A DNA stretch of 64,000 nucleotides from Flagellimonas spongiicola (GTDB lineage: Bacteria > Bacteroidota > Bacteroidia > Flavobacteriales > Flavobacteriaceae), in the NCBI RefSeq assembly GCF_023502425.1, contig NZ_JAMFMA010000002.1, forward strand, positions 992,001 through 1,056,000. Direction: 5' to 3'. How positions within the stretch are numbered: the stretch's first letter is position 1; every line of letters begins with the position of its first letter. The position numbers and the translations under genes are program-made. Below, piece by piece: positions 43,837 through 52,186 of the stretch. The notes beneath the pieces were generated by a model that ran no database searches, was not told the origin of the DNA, and saw only the letters and a list, made by a program, of their open reading frames with translations.

Positions 43837-44246
43837 AAAATATAGCATTCTTTTTTGTAGGAACTTTTTTTGGTATCGTACTGATTAAGTCCGAAGCGGC
43901 ATCTTGGTTCCGCATTTATGAAATGTTCCAATTTGAGTCGTTTCACATGTATGGGATAATTGGCTCTGCGGTTACCTTGGGTATACTTTTAATGCAAATT
44001 ATCCAAAGGGGAAAAGTAAAATCCATCTCAGGAGAAGAGATTTCCGTAGCTCCCAAAAAGAAGACGTTTAAGGCAAATGCAATAGGTGGACTCATGTTTG
44101 GTTTAGGATGGGCTTTGGCAGGTGCTTGTCCCGGGCCAATGTATGCTTTGGCCGGTGCAGGATTTATTCCCATATTGATTGTATTGTTTGGAGCCTTGAT
44201 TGGTGCATTGAGCTATGGACTTACAAAAAGCAAGCTGCCGCATTAG
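43833..44246 (+). CDS. YeeE/YedE-family transporter, second half
   Basis: 137 aa from [17 protein letters not shown] (the frame continues upstream inside the first half, but this ATG overlaps its stop as ATGA). Membrane segments surround the Cys motif GLGWALAGACPGPMYALAGAG. It pairs with the preceding chain to complete a transporter. It is 48 bp before tRNA-Arg and no clear terminator is seen between. Confidence 0.92.
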   Translation: MKNIAFFFVGTFFGIVLIKSEAASWFRIYEMFQFESFHMYGIIGSAVTLGILLMQIIQRGKVKSISGEEISVAPKKKTFKANAIGGLMFGLGWALAGACPGPMYALAGAGFIPILIVLFGALIGALSYGLTKSKLPH

Positions 44247-44294
44247 CACGAGAATCACAAAAAATCATATTTTTGCTATCCACTTTTGGAATCT

Positions 44295-44366
44295 GGCCCC
44301 GTAGTTCAATGGATAGAATAGAAGTTTCCTAAACTTTAGATGCAAGTTCGATTCTTGCCGGGGCTA
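44295..44366 (+). tRNA. tRNA-Arg(CCT)
   Basis: 72 nt cloverleaf. The acceptor GGCCCCG pairs with CGGGGCT (first pair G-T). The D stem is GTTC/GAAT. The anticodon stem GAAGT/ACTTT closes TTCCTAA with anticodon CCT. The T arm is GCAAG-TTCGATT-CTTGC; discriminator A; CCA not encoded. A TATTTTTG -7 element lies at 44268-44275. Confidence 0.94.
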
Positions 44367-44371
44367 CTTTT

Positions 44372-47300
44372 TTAGTCAACTATTTTTTCCCAATGTTTTT
44401 TCAGTGATACGCCAATACTTAGCATCAACATGATTGCCACCAGTACATAAATGAATGTGGGAATTGGAATAGGATCTCCTGTGGCATAACTGTGTAGCCC
44501 GGTAAGATAGTAGTTGACTCCAAAAGAAGTCATGATAATGGACCAGAATGCGAACATACTTGCACTATTGAAAACCAAATAATTATTGAGCTTTGGTACA
44601 AATCTTAAGTGTAGTACAATGGCATAAACTATGATGCTTATCAAAGCCCAGGTTTCCTTTGGGTCCCAAGCCCAATAACGTCCCCATGATTCATTGGCCC
44701 AAACCCCACCCAAAAAAGTCCCAACGGCTAGCAAGAACAATCCGATTGTCAAAAGCAATTCGTTCATATAGGTCAATTCCAAAATATGCTTTTCAATTTT
44801 TACATGGTTTTGTTTGTTCTTAAAAAGGAACAGTATTAAAGCCATCATACCCAATACGGCACCAAGTGCAAGTGGTGCATAACTACTAACTATGGTCGCA
44901 ACATGTATTTTCAACCAATAAGATTTCAATACAGGCATTAAATTGGTGATCTCCGGATTCAACCAATCCAAGTAGGAAACAAAAAGTAATGCTCCAGAAA
45001 ACAAAGTAGCCAAAGGCAATGCAAATATTGATTTCCTAAAACTCAACAAACCGGAAAAGAGGAGGGCCCATGATACAAAAACGAGCATTTCATATCCGTT
45101 ACTCCAAGGTGCATGTCCAGCTATGTACCATCTTAAAATGAGATTGCCACTCAATACTAAGAATGCAACAAGAACGAGCAAGAAAAATAGATTCCAAACC
45201 AAGGATATCCATTTTTTGGAGGTCAGGACCTTAACAACTGACAACAATAAAAGGATTCCGCCAAGACTAAAGAAGGCCTGAAACATCCAAAAATTGATAT
45301 TGAGTTTATTGTACCATAGCTCTGCGTTCAGTTTTTGTTCTGAAGGTACAATGGCTTCGGCCAGCGTGTTCTGATATACATGGATATAGGATAGTTTTTC
45401 TGCCGCCGATGTATAATTTTGGTTGATGATATCACTAAAATACAAGGGCATAATACCTCGTGCGAATTGTGCATCTTCAGTTGGGAAATCATTAAAATGA
45501 TACGTATGTGTAAACCAAGTGTTGTTTGGGTCGTTTTTATTGGGAAACAGCTTTAGATAGTTTCCAGAAAGTACATTGAACAGGATGTTGAAACGTTCAT
45601 CTACTTTGATCAATTCTTTATCCGTCTCGTTTCGTTCCGCTGGTTTCTTTTGATTGGCCAATTCCACTTCACGTGATAATAGATAATTGCCATCAGAATC
45701 TAAAAAATCACCGAAGGCATACAGTTTTGATTTGGTCTCTGATAGCTTTGGTAAATGTTCAGCCAGTTTATCCTTGTCCATTTTGATAATTGGTAAATCA
45801 CGCCAATCATTTGGGGCAGTGTGCATGGCCAGGAAGGCCTGATCTGCGGTCCATTTTTGGTTCTGTACCATCAAATAGGGCTTGCCCGATAGTTTTCTTA
45901 AGAACTCAGAAGCCAGGGTGTTGATTGGTTTTATACGTCCATCCAAGTCTTGCACAAAAAGTTGACCGAATGCCTCAGCATGCCCTTGGTCAATCAGAAC
46001 TATCTCATTTTGATTTTCTACTTGCGCGTATGCTGAAAAAGATGCAAGAAATAGAATACCTAAAACTGCATTCTTTTTCAATTTCTTCAATTTGGAACTG
46101 ATCAATCTAAACCTTGAAGTTCTACCAAACAAGGTAAACAGCATACCAATACCCATGAATAAATACCCTAAATAGGTAATCCATGTACCCAGAGCGTCTT
46201 TATTTACGGCCAATACCGTTCCTAGCTCATCGGTGTCATAACTGGCCTGATAAAATCGATAACCGCTATGATCTAGAACATTGTTCATGTAAATTCGGTA
46301 CGGTATGGTATTATTGCCATCTAGGATTTCGACTTCACTGGCATAAGAAGACGGGCTTGAAGAACCAGGGTAGCGTTCCAGCTGAAAATCAGTAAGTCTT
46401 AATGCGAAAGGGAGAACAATGGAATCCGCTCCATAAGATAGGCTGAGTTTCCAAGTGTTCATATCCAACGTATGGGTAGTGGCGATAAAACCGTTTCGAT
46501 ATAAAAGATTTGCAGTTTTTTCTTCCGAACCATATTGAACCCTTACTTGTAGCACGTCATCTTTTAATTCATCATTATCCTTGGGTTGCTCCTGGGCGGA
46601 TATCAAATCGATTTTACCTTGTTTGTGGAAGGTGTTGGGTACAAAAGAGACATCGTGCCATCGGAATAGGGTCTTTAAATGTATATTCTGAATGCTGTCC
46701 TTAGCAATTCTTCCCGCATTTTGGGAGGCCATAATGAAGAAATCCAAATCATCTGGACTCATGATCTTAAAAATACCAGACTCCTCATAAATGTTTACGG
46801 CGGAGCGATTATTGGATTCGAAACCAATCAAATGTTGATGCGCACCAATGGCTTCAACTTCACCTTTTTTCAGAATAACCGTCTTTTTTTCTGAGCCATC
46901 TGAAATTACCACTTCCAAAAGAGGTTCACCTTCCTTATGATCATCAACCACAACGGCTTCTGCATCAATCAAATAATCCAAATAGGATATAGATAAGGTT
47001 TTTCCCTTGTACGTTTCCTTGATTTCAAAAGTGTTATCGCCTTTGAGAGATAGGTCGAGTTCTTTTTTTATGATTTTATTGTCCTTGTCATCGGTAAGTT
47101 GTGCTGTCAGGAAACTAGCGTCAGAAATGATATGGTTGCTTGAATTGCCTTCTCGAATTCGCATGATACCACTTTCGGAATGATATCGGGTAATTGCGGC
47201 TCCGATTAGTATTAAGATAAAGGCCAAATGAAACATAAGGATAGGCCACTTTACTTTGCGCCACAAACGATATTTTGAAATATTGAAGAGAAAACAAACC

Positions 47301-47473
47301 CCAAGTCCCAACATGACCAATTCAAACCATAGCGCATTGTACACCAATTTCCAGGAAGTGGGAATGCCAAAGTCATTTTCTATAAACGTAGCCACACCCA
47401 TAGACACGGCAAATACCAATAAAAGCAGTAAAGCCAGTATTGGTGAAGAAAACAAGCGGTACATTCTGCCCAT
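44372..47473 (-). CDS. ccsBA: Cytochrome c assembly protein, ResB-CcsA fusion (CcsBA)
   Basis: 1033 aa. The N-terminal part (to about 480) is ResB-like: three spans, a large periplasmic domain with GYRFYQASYDTDELGTVLAV, and a fourth span. The C-terminal part (about 740-1033) is CcsA-like with the haem-handling WWD motif in WANESWGRYWAWDPKETWALI and several spans with His. It exports haem and joins it to CxxCH of apocytochromes (system II). Position just after nrfA suggests a dedicated role for NrfA, including its CxxCK haem, like NrfI in epsilonproteobacteria. Confidence 0.95.
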   Translation of the reverse strand: MGRMYRLFSSPILALLLLLVFAVSMGVATFIENDFGIPTSWKLVYNALWFELVMLGLGVCFLFNISKYRLWRKVKWPILMFHLAFILILIGAAITRYHSESGIMRIREGNSSNHIISDASFLTAQLTDDKDNKIIKKELDLSLKGDNTFEIKETYKGKTLSISYLDYLIDAEAVVVDDHKEGEPLLEVVISDGSEKKTVILKKGEVEAIGAHQHLIGFESNNRSAVNIYEESGIFKIMSPDDLDFFIMASQNAGRIAKDSIQNIHLKTLFRWHDVSFVPNTFHKQGKIDLISAQEQPKDNDELKDDVLQVRVQYGSEEKTANLLYRNGFIATTHTLDMNTWKLSLSYGADSIVLPFALRLTDFQLERYPGSSSPSSYASEVEILDGNNTIPYRIYMNNVLDHSGYRFYQASYDTDELGTVLAVNKDALGTWITYLGYLFMGIGMLFTLFGRTSRFRLISSKLKKLKKNAVLGILFLASFSAYAQVENQNEIVLIDQGHAEAFGQLFVQDLDGRIKPINTLASEFLRKLSGKPYLMVQNQKWTADQAFLAMHTAPNDWRDLPIIKMDKDKLAEHLPKLSETKSKLYAFGDFLDSDGNYLLSREVELANQKKPAERNETDKELIKVDERFNILFNVLSGNYLKLFPNKNDPNNTWFTHTYHFNDFPTEDAQFARGIMPLYFSDIINQNYTSAAEKLSYIHVYQNTLAEAIVPSEQKLNAELWYNKLNINFWMFQAFFSLGGILLLLSVVKVLTSKKWISLVWNLFFLLVLVAFLVLSGNLILRWYIAGHAPWSNGYEMLVFVSWALLFSGLLSFRKSIFALPLATLFSGALLFVSYLDWLNPEITNLMPVLKSYWLKIHVATIVSSYAPLALGAVLGMMALILFLFKNKQNHVKIEKHILELTYMNELLLTIGLFLLAVGTFLGGVWANESWGRYWAWDPKETWALISIIVYAIVLHLRFVPKLNNYLVFNSASMFAFWSIIMTSFGVNYYLTGLHSYATGDPIPIPTFIYVLVAIMLMLSIGVSLKKHWEKIVD

Positions 47474-47516
47474 AGCCTTTTACACTAAAATTAGAGTGGA
47501 TTAAAGTAAAAACAAA

Positions 47517-47561
47517 GGTCCATCTGGTACGCACTTCAAGGTTGAATTCACCAAATGGACC
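47517..47561 (-). terminator. Hairpin between nrfA and ccsBA, attenuator or terminator
   Basis: On the minus strand, GGTCCATTTGGT and ACCAGATGGACC pair (11 of 12) around a 21-nt loop and are followed by TTTGTTTTTAC. It could reduce read-through from nrfA into ccsBA, setting their ratio. The T run is interrupted, so termination is likely partial. Confidence 0.5.
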
Positions 47562-47578
47562 GTTGAAGGATTACTTGG

Positions 47579-49063
47579 TTATTTAGTGCCAATAGGCATT
47601 TTTGATTCTCGTTCTTTGGCTTCTTCCAACCATTTGGGAAGGACATTCTCCAAGAAAACTTCTTTTTCATGTTCCAGTTTTTCCATATCCAGACCTATAT
47701 ATTCCTGGGCCTTTTCCTTGGTTGAAATATCTGGCATGGCAACGGGTTCATTATGTCCTAGCTCCGCCAAAAGTCGAGCTAATTTTAAACGTGCTTCTTG
47801 TGCTTTTACAAGACCGCTTCCTATAACGCGTCCGGTTTCCACTGGAGAATGGAATGATGAACCGTGGGAGGCGGCAGCATAGTCCCAACGCCATTGAGCG
47901 TGACGTATATCCATTAAAATTTCGGCCATTTGATTATCTGTTGCACCTAGCTCCCAACATTTACCGGCTTCAACATGTGCTCTAACCAGAAGTTCTTCAA
48001 GTTGTATTCTTGTTTCGGTGGACTTTTGTTGACGCTCATAAACGTTTTGCACCAAATTTCGTGCATCTTCCCTGTGGCAAACTTGGCAGGCGTTATTTAC
48101 ATTATTAAGAGGTGATTGGATATGGTGGTCAGTGTATTTTTGACCTCCCTCGCTTTTATATGGCATATGACAATCAGCACATGAGACCCCTCTTTGGGCA
48201 TGAATTCCGGTTTGAAAAACCTCCCATCCTGGGTGTTGGGCTTTTAGCATCGGGGCTTTGCTAATGCTGTGTGTCCAATCCTTAAAATTGATACTGTCGT
48301 AATAGGCCTCCATTTGTTCAACGGAAGTTCCATTTTTCCATGGGAATACCAAATACGGAATACCCTCTTTTCCAGGCAGGTTTTTATTGAAGTAATATTC
48401 AACATGACACTGGGCGCAAACCAATGAACGCATTTCTTGATGGGTAGCTTTGGTGATATCCCTGCCCATGGCATCGAATGCTTCAATCAAGGCTGGTCTG
48501 GTTATTTGAAGTTTCATGGTTTCGGAATCGTGACAATCCGCACAACCAATTGGATTTACCACCTCAGAACCTTTATCTGCCCATTTACCGCTATAGAATT
48601 CAGCTACGCCATGCTCATTCATTAATCTAGGAACATCAGGACTTTTACAGGCCCAACAAGTCGCAGGCATTGGACCATCTCCCTTTCCTTTGGGACCTCC
48701 CGTTCGTAATGTATTTTGGAGATCTTCCACTGCATAAAAGTGACCTCTACCTTGATTATAGTCCTTGGAAAAACCATACCCTGCCCACAAAACCACCAAT
48801 TTAGGATCTTCCTCAAGCATATCGCGCATGACCGAACCACCTTGATAGCTGGCAAATTGTGATTCAGAAGTTTGAAGAAAAGATTGGTACTCCTTGGGAT
48901 AATTTTCTCCCCAGACCTCATTTCTTGGTTCTGTTTCGGCAATATCTACCTTGGGCACATATTTGTATCGTGCTTCATTTTTTCGGTTGATGATGCTAGA
49001 TGCCAATAGCCCTAGCAAAAAAACAACAACAACGGTGACGATGAACAGGACTTTATTCTTCAT
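47579..49063 (-). CDS. nrfA: Cytochrome c nitrite reductase, catalytic subunit
   Basis: 494 aa. The N-terminal span is a signal anchor (about 5-23). The catalytic haem motif TCWACKSPDVP (CxxCK with Lys as ligand) and four CxxCH motifs (GCADCHD, VCAQCHVEYYF, SCADCHMPYKS, ACQVCHRED) give five haems, as in NrfA. It reduces nitrite to ammonium with six electrons in the periplasm. Its start overlaps nrfH by 11 bp. No Ca-site residues were checked. Confidence 0.97.
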   Translation of the reverse strand: MKNKVLFIVTVVVVFLLGLLASSIINRKNEARYKYVPKVDIAETEPRNEVWGENYPKEYQSFLQTSESQFASYQGGSVMRDMLEEDPKLVVLWAGYGFSKDYNQGRGHFYAVEDLQNTLRTGGPKGKGDGPMPATCWACKSPDVPRLMNEHGVAEFYSGKWADKGSEVVNPIGCADCHDSETMKLQITRPALIEAFDAMGRDITKATHQEMRSLVCAQCHVEYYFNKNLPGKEGIPYLVFPWKNGTSVEQMEAYYDSINFKDWTHSISKAPMLKAQHPGWEVFQTGIHAQRGVSCADCHMPYKSEGGQKYTDHHIQSPLNNVNNACQVCHREDARNLVQNVYERQQKSTETRIQLEELLVRAHVEAGKCWELGATDNQMAEILMDIRHAQWRWDYAAASHGSSFHSPVETGRVIGSGLVKAQEARLKLARLLAELGHNEPVAMPDISTKEKAQEYIGLDMEKLEHEKEVFLENVLPKWLEEAKERESKMPIGTK

Positions 49064-49652
49064 TTTCTTGGTTTTTTAATTCTTCTGTAATCCAATCTGG
49101 TACGATGCTTTCCCCGGTATCTGTGGGGAGGGGTGCTATATTATATTGTATGGTGGATGTACCATGAACACTTCCATGGGGCACTTCCATGTGGCAACTC
49201 CAACATTTGCGCTCCGTGCGGTTTGCTGTGTGGTTGGGAAGCCAACTTTCATATTTGGTTTGGGTAACTTGCTGCACATGGCACCGGATACAATTTTCCT
49301 GAACCACCTCTTGTGATGCTTCCCTCATGAAAATTACTTCTGGCTCCGCCCTTAGCGTAAAAATTGAAGCATGGTAAAGACCATCTTTCGCTTTAAAAAA
49401 ATACTTGTTGGCTATATTGTTATGCGGTACATGGCAATCATTGCAATTCGCCCATTCCCTATGTGAACTATGCATCCACGAATTGTAAACAGAGGTCATT
49501 ACATGACAATTGACACAAGCTTGGGGGTCATCGGACATATAGGATACCACCTCTGCCTCTTTGGCTAAAAACAATCCAAGACCAACAATGACCGCAATGG
49601 ACATAATGGCCGTGGTACGCCATCTGGAGTATTTATAAGGCAGTATCATCAT
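49053..49652 (-). CDS. nrfH: Cytochrome c nitrite reductase, membrane quinol subunit
   Basis: 199 aa. The N-terminal span (about 15-32) is followed by four CxxCH motifs (CVNCHVMT, CNDCHVPH, CIRCHVQQ, CWSCHMEV), the NapC/NirT/NrfH pattern. It takes electrons from menaquinol to NrfA. It overlaps nrfA by 11 bp and follows the porin gene by 21 bp; all share one promoter in my reading. Confidence 0.97.
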   Translation of the reverse strand: MMILPYKYSRWRTTAIMSIAVIVGLGLFLAKEAEVVSYMSDDPQACVNCHVMTSVYNSWMHSSHREWANCNDCHVPHNNIANKYFFKAKDGLYHASIFTLRAEPEVIFMREASQEVVQENCIRCHVQQVTQTKYESWLPNHTANRTERKCWSCHMEVPHGSVHGTSTIQYNIAPLPTDTGESIVPDWITEELKNQENEE

Positions 49653-49673
49653 GGTTGGTACGTTGTCCTTAAG

Positions 49674-50948
49674 TTAATCAATTTTTGGATTCCAAGTGAT
49701 GAGATTGGGTTTTATGATCAGTTGTGCCCATGCCCAATTATTGGTATTGTCATGCGGTCTACCGCCTTTGATCAAACTCATACTTTCTGAAGCAAACATA
49801 TGGGAATAGCCTAAATCCAATGTTACCCCCTTTATTATCTTTTGGTTAAACACCACATCTACTTCCGTACCCAAATATTTGCTTTCATCGTTGGTCAATT
49901 CCGCATTGGCCAAAAAATAATGCCCTTTGATCAACAAAGAGGATTTTTCACCTGTTGTGAATCTAACTTTGGCGTACACATCGTTCAAACCGACATTATT
50001 GGCGTGGTTGCCCACGTAGAAATAGTCCATGTAACCATTGAATTTGTGGTTGGTACCGTATAATGGGAAAAAAGACTTGTTTTTTGAATCGCCGTCTTGA
50101 TCAGTCCCGCTTAGTAATTCGAAACCGACACCAAACAATGTGTTGTTTGGTTTATAATTTGCTTCCAAGGAAACTTGATAAGCGCTTAGATCAGTATCCG
50201 CAGCGGCTTTTCCAAACTGATAGTAAGCACTACCTGCAAATTTTACTTGATCTATTGGGAATTGAAAATAGGTTCCGGTGGTTTGACGATTAAACGTACC
50301 ATCAGCATCTCCATTGGCATCAAACTTTTGAAACCCATTGTTTAGAAAAAGAAAACTAGCAGAAGTTTTTTCCCATTTTTTATGAAGATAGGCATACTGC
50401 ATTGTTTTGTAACTGAAGAACCCCTGTATTGGAAATGCGGTAGTTTCACTAGCTATATTCTGCTGATTGAATGCAAAACCAAAATCGGCTAGGAAATCAT
50501 CACTTTTATATTTGATCAAAGCGGCATCATGGAATCTACCTTGCATAGCCCAATCAAGACCACCAAAAATGCGTTGGTCGTCATAAGAAATTACCTGTCT
50601 ACCTGCCTTAACCGACCAAGCTTCATCCAAAAATACTTGTGCCCAAGCTTGAAATAAGGAAAAGGAATCATTACCATCATTGATCAATATTTGACGGGTA
50701 TCGCCCCAGGTGCTCACATCTTGAATACTTAAGAACAGCTTAAGTCGCTCTTGGGTATAACCGATATTTAATCTTGAACGCTGGACTACAAATGCTCCTG
50801 GATCGGCATTGTTAGGAAAAAGATTTCCAAAACCGTGACGGTACTCAAAACGAGCTCTTAGGTCTGCATCTACGACTAATTGCGCTTGTAGTGAATAAAA
50901 ACTAAACAGAATTACCAATAAACTAAAAGGGGAAAATCGATTTTTCAT
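49674..50948 (-). CDS. Outer-membrane beta-barrel (alginate-export-type) porin
   Basis: 424 aa from MKNRFSPFSLLVILFS. The frame is open 19 codons further upstream, but this ATG starts a signal peptide ending LQAQ. The rest is alternating beta-strands with many aromatic residues and DLRARFEYRHGFGN, KAGRQVISYDDQRIFGG and a C-terminal LGYSHMFASESM, fitting the alginate export/porin family. Next to nrfHA it may admit nitrite or other small anions. The exact substrate is unknown. Confidence 0.82.
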   Translation of the reverse strand: MKNRFSPFSLLVILFSFYSLQAQLVVDADLRARFEYRHGFGNLFPNNADPGAFVVQRSRLNIGYTQERLKLFLSIQDVSTWGDTRQILINDGNDSFSLFQAWAQVFLDEAWSVKAGRQVISYDDQRIFGGLDWAMQGRFHDAALIKYKSDDFLADFGFAFNQQNIASETTAFPIQGFFSYKTMQYAYLHKKWEKTSASFLFLNNGFQKFDANGDADGTFNRQTTGTYFQFPIDQVKFAGSAYYQFGKAAADTDLSAYQVSLEANYKPNNTLFGVGFELLSGTDQDGDSKNKSFFPLYGTNHKFNGYMDYFYVGNHANNVGLNDVYAKVRFTTGEKSSLLIKGHYFLANAELTNDESKYLGTEVDVVFNQKIIKGVTLDLGYSHMFASESMSLIKGGRPHDNTNNWAWAQLIIKPNLITWNPKID

Positions 50949-50983
50949 AGGTTGATTTCGATTAGGCTTTAAGATTGAAAATT

Positions 50984-51027
50984 CAAATGTAGGATGTTGC
51001 GGCATCCAAGAACATGACTTATGTCAT
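50984..51027 (-). promoter_or_regulatory. Fnr-like palindrome and -7 element of the porin-nrfHA operon
   Basis: ATGAC-TTAT-GTCAT at 51014-51027 is a perfect 5-4-5 inverted repeat. Its centre is 29.5 bp from the leftward -7 element TACATTTG (50984-50991), which is identical to the -7 of the YeeE/YedE promoter. This places it near -41.5, the class II activator position. Confidence 0.78.
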
Positions 51028-51265
51028 ATCCATTAATCACACGATTTAAAGGTGCTGCCAATCCATTGTAACCATATGCTTTGCATATTATCACATGGGT
51101 AACTGTACTATGAACAATTGTGAGGAACCTCTTAAAGGTAGCAAAACTTAACGGAATTGTCTTACAAATAATGACTAAAACCGAGAGGGTAAAATGCAAG
51201 AAGATTAAATGTTCTTGGAGGAACTTTTCAAATTCATTGGAATCGATAAAATCCCCCCAAAACCA
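51028..51265. other. Remaining intergenic stretch between the porin promoter and the glucan locus
   Basis: The region 50949-51265 has no gene I can support. Apart from the promoter at 50984-51027, I see only AT-rich DNA. A short leftward frame (50969-51199) would start far from any signal and includes the promoter, so it is not called. Confidence 0.6.
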
Positions 51266-52153
51266 TTAGAATTTTAGTTTTTCATCTTTGTCCCAAAGCC
51301 CCCAATAGGCCCCAACATCCCCTTCAGAACCCACTTTCCAAGATTCGTCAAACGAAGAGAAAAAGAAGATTTCAATATCATCTTCCTTAGACCATTTTTG
51401 AGTATTCATGAAGTATTTCAGGAAATTCTCATATGATGGGAACGCTCCTTCTAAGTTGGTTCCCTGACTAGGCCATCCGGTTTCAGAAATAATAACTTTT
51501 TTACCATTAGCTGCACCTAGGGCGCGTTGATACATATCCTTCATGTAGAGCAAGGAATAGTCCATGTCGCAACCTTCCCAAAACGGGTAGCAATTGGCCA
51601 AAATAACATCACAAGCTTCTGAGATTCTTGGATGATCCACAAATTCATAATAAGCATCCACATAACCAACGGGTACTTTAGAGATGGCATTTTTTACAGT
51701 GTAAATGTGTCCTAGAAGTTCATCTTCGTTTAGATCTCCCCTGTACAATACTTCATTTCCAACTGCTGCGATATCAACAAATCCCTGATTTGCCAAATCA
51801 ATAAGATTGGTCACTTCCATTTTATTGATTTCGGAATCTTCACCAAGCCAGGCTCCAACCAATGTTTTGATCCCGTATTCATGTGCAATTTTGGGGATCA
51901 GTTCATTTCCCTCGGTACATGAAAAAGATCGTATCCATTGGGTATATGGCTGAATGATTTCCATTCGTCTACGGATTTGATCCTCGGTGAGTTGATCTCC
52001 AGGATTTTGACCTTCCACATACGGACTAAAACAGAGACCATGCATACCATCCTCCAATGTTTTCCTTGCCATATCCTGTAACTCCTTTTTGGATTTGTTG
52101 GAATAATCCAAGGAGGCCAATGTTAAAAATTTTTCTTTCCTTCTTGAAGACAT
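51266..52153 (-). CDS. Cytoplasmic GH17-family beta-glucan hydrolase or transglycosidase
   Basis: 295 aa, no signal peptide. GH17 marks: acid/base Glu134 in AAVGNEVLYRGDL and nucleophile Glu224 in VIISETGWPSQG, with FSPYVEGQ and ILANCYPFWEG between strands. GH17 enzymes cleave or transfer beta-1,3-glucan. The absence of a signal suggests it acts on imported oligosaccharides. It is the last gene of the leftward glucan operon (33 bp after the GPH transporter). Confidence 0.9.
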   Translation of the reverse strand: MSSRRKEKFLTLASLDYSNKSKKELQDMARKTLEDGMHGLCFSPYVEGQNPGDQLTEDQIRRRMEIIQPYTQWIRSFSCTEGNELIPKIAHEYGIKTLVGAWLGEDSEINKMEVTNLIDLANQGFVDIAAVGNEVLYRGDLNEDELLGHIYTVKNAISKVPVGYVDAYYEFVDHPRISEACDVILANCYPFWEGCDMDYSLLYMKDMYQRALGAANGKKVIISETGWPSQGTNLEGAFPSYENFLKYFMNTQKWSKEDDIEIFFFSSFDESWKVGSEGDVGAYWGLWDKDEKLKF

Positions 52154-52186
52154 AGACTTCTTTTATTTTTTGATTTTTATTTAGTG

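Noticed and set aside
50969..51199. 76-codon leftward frame upstream of the porin
   Set aside because: It would run through the Fnr-like palindrome and the -7 element of the porin promoter and has no recognisable content.
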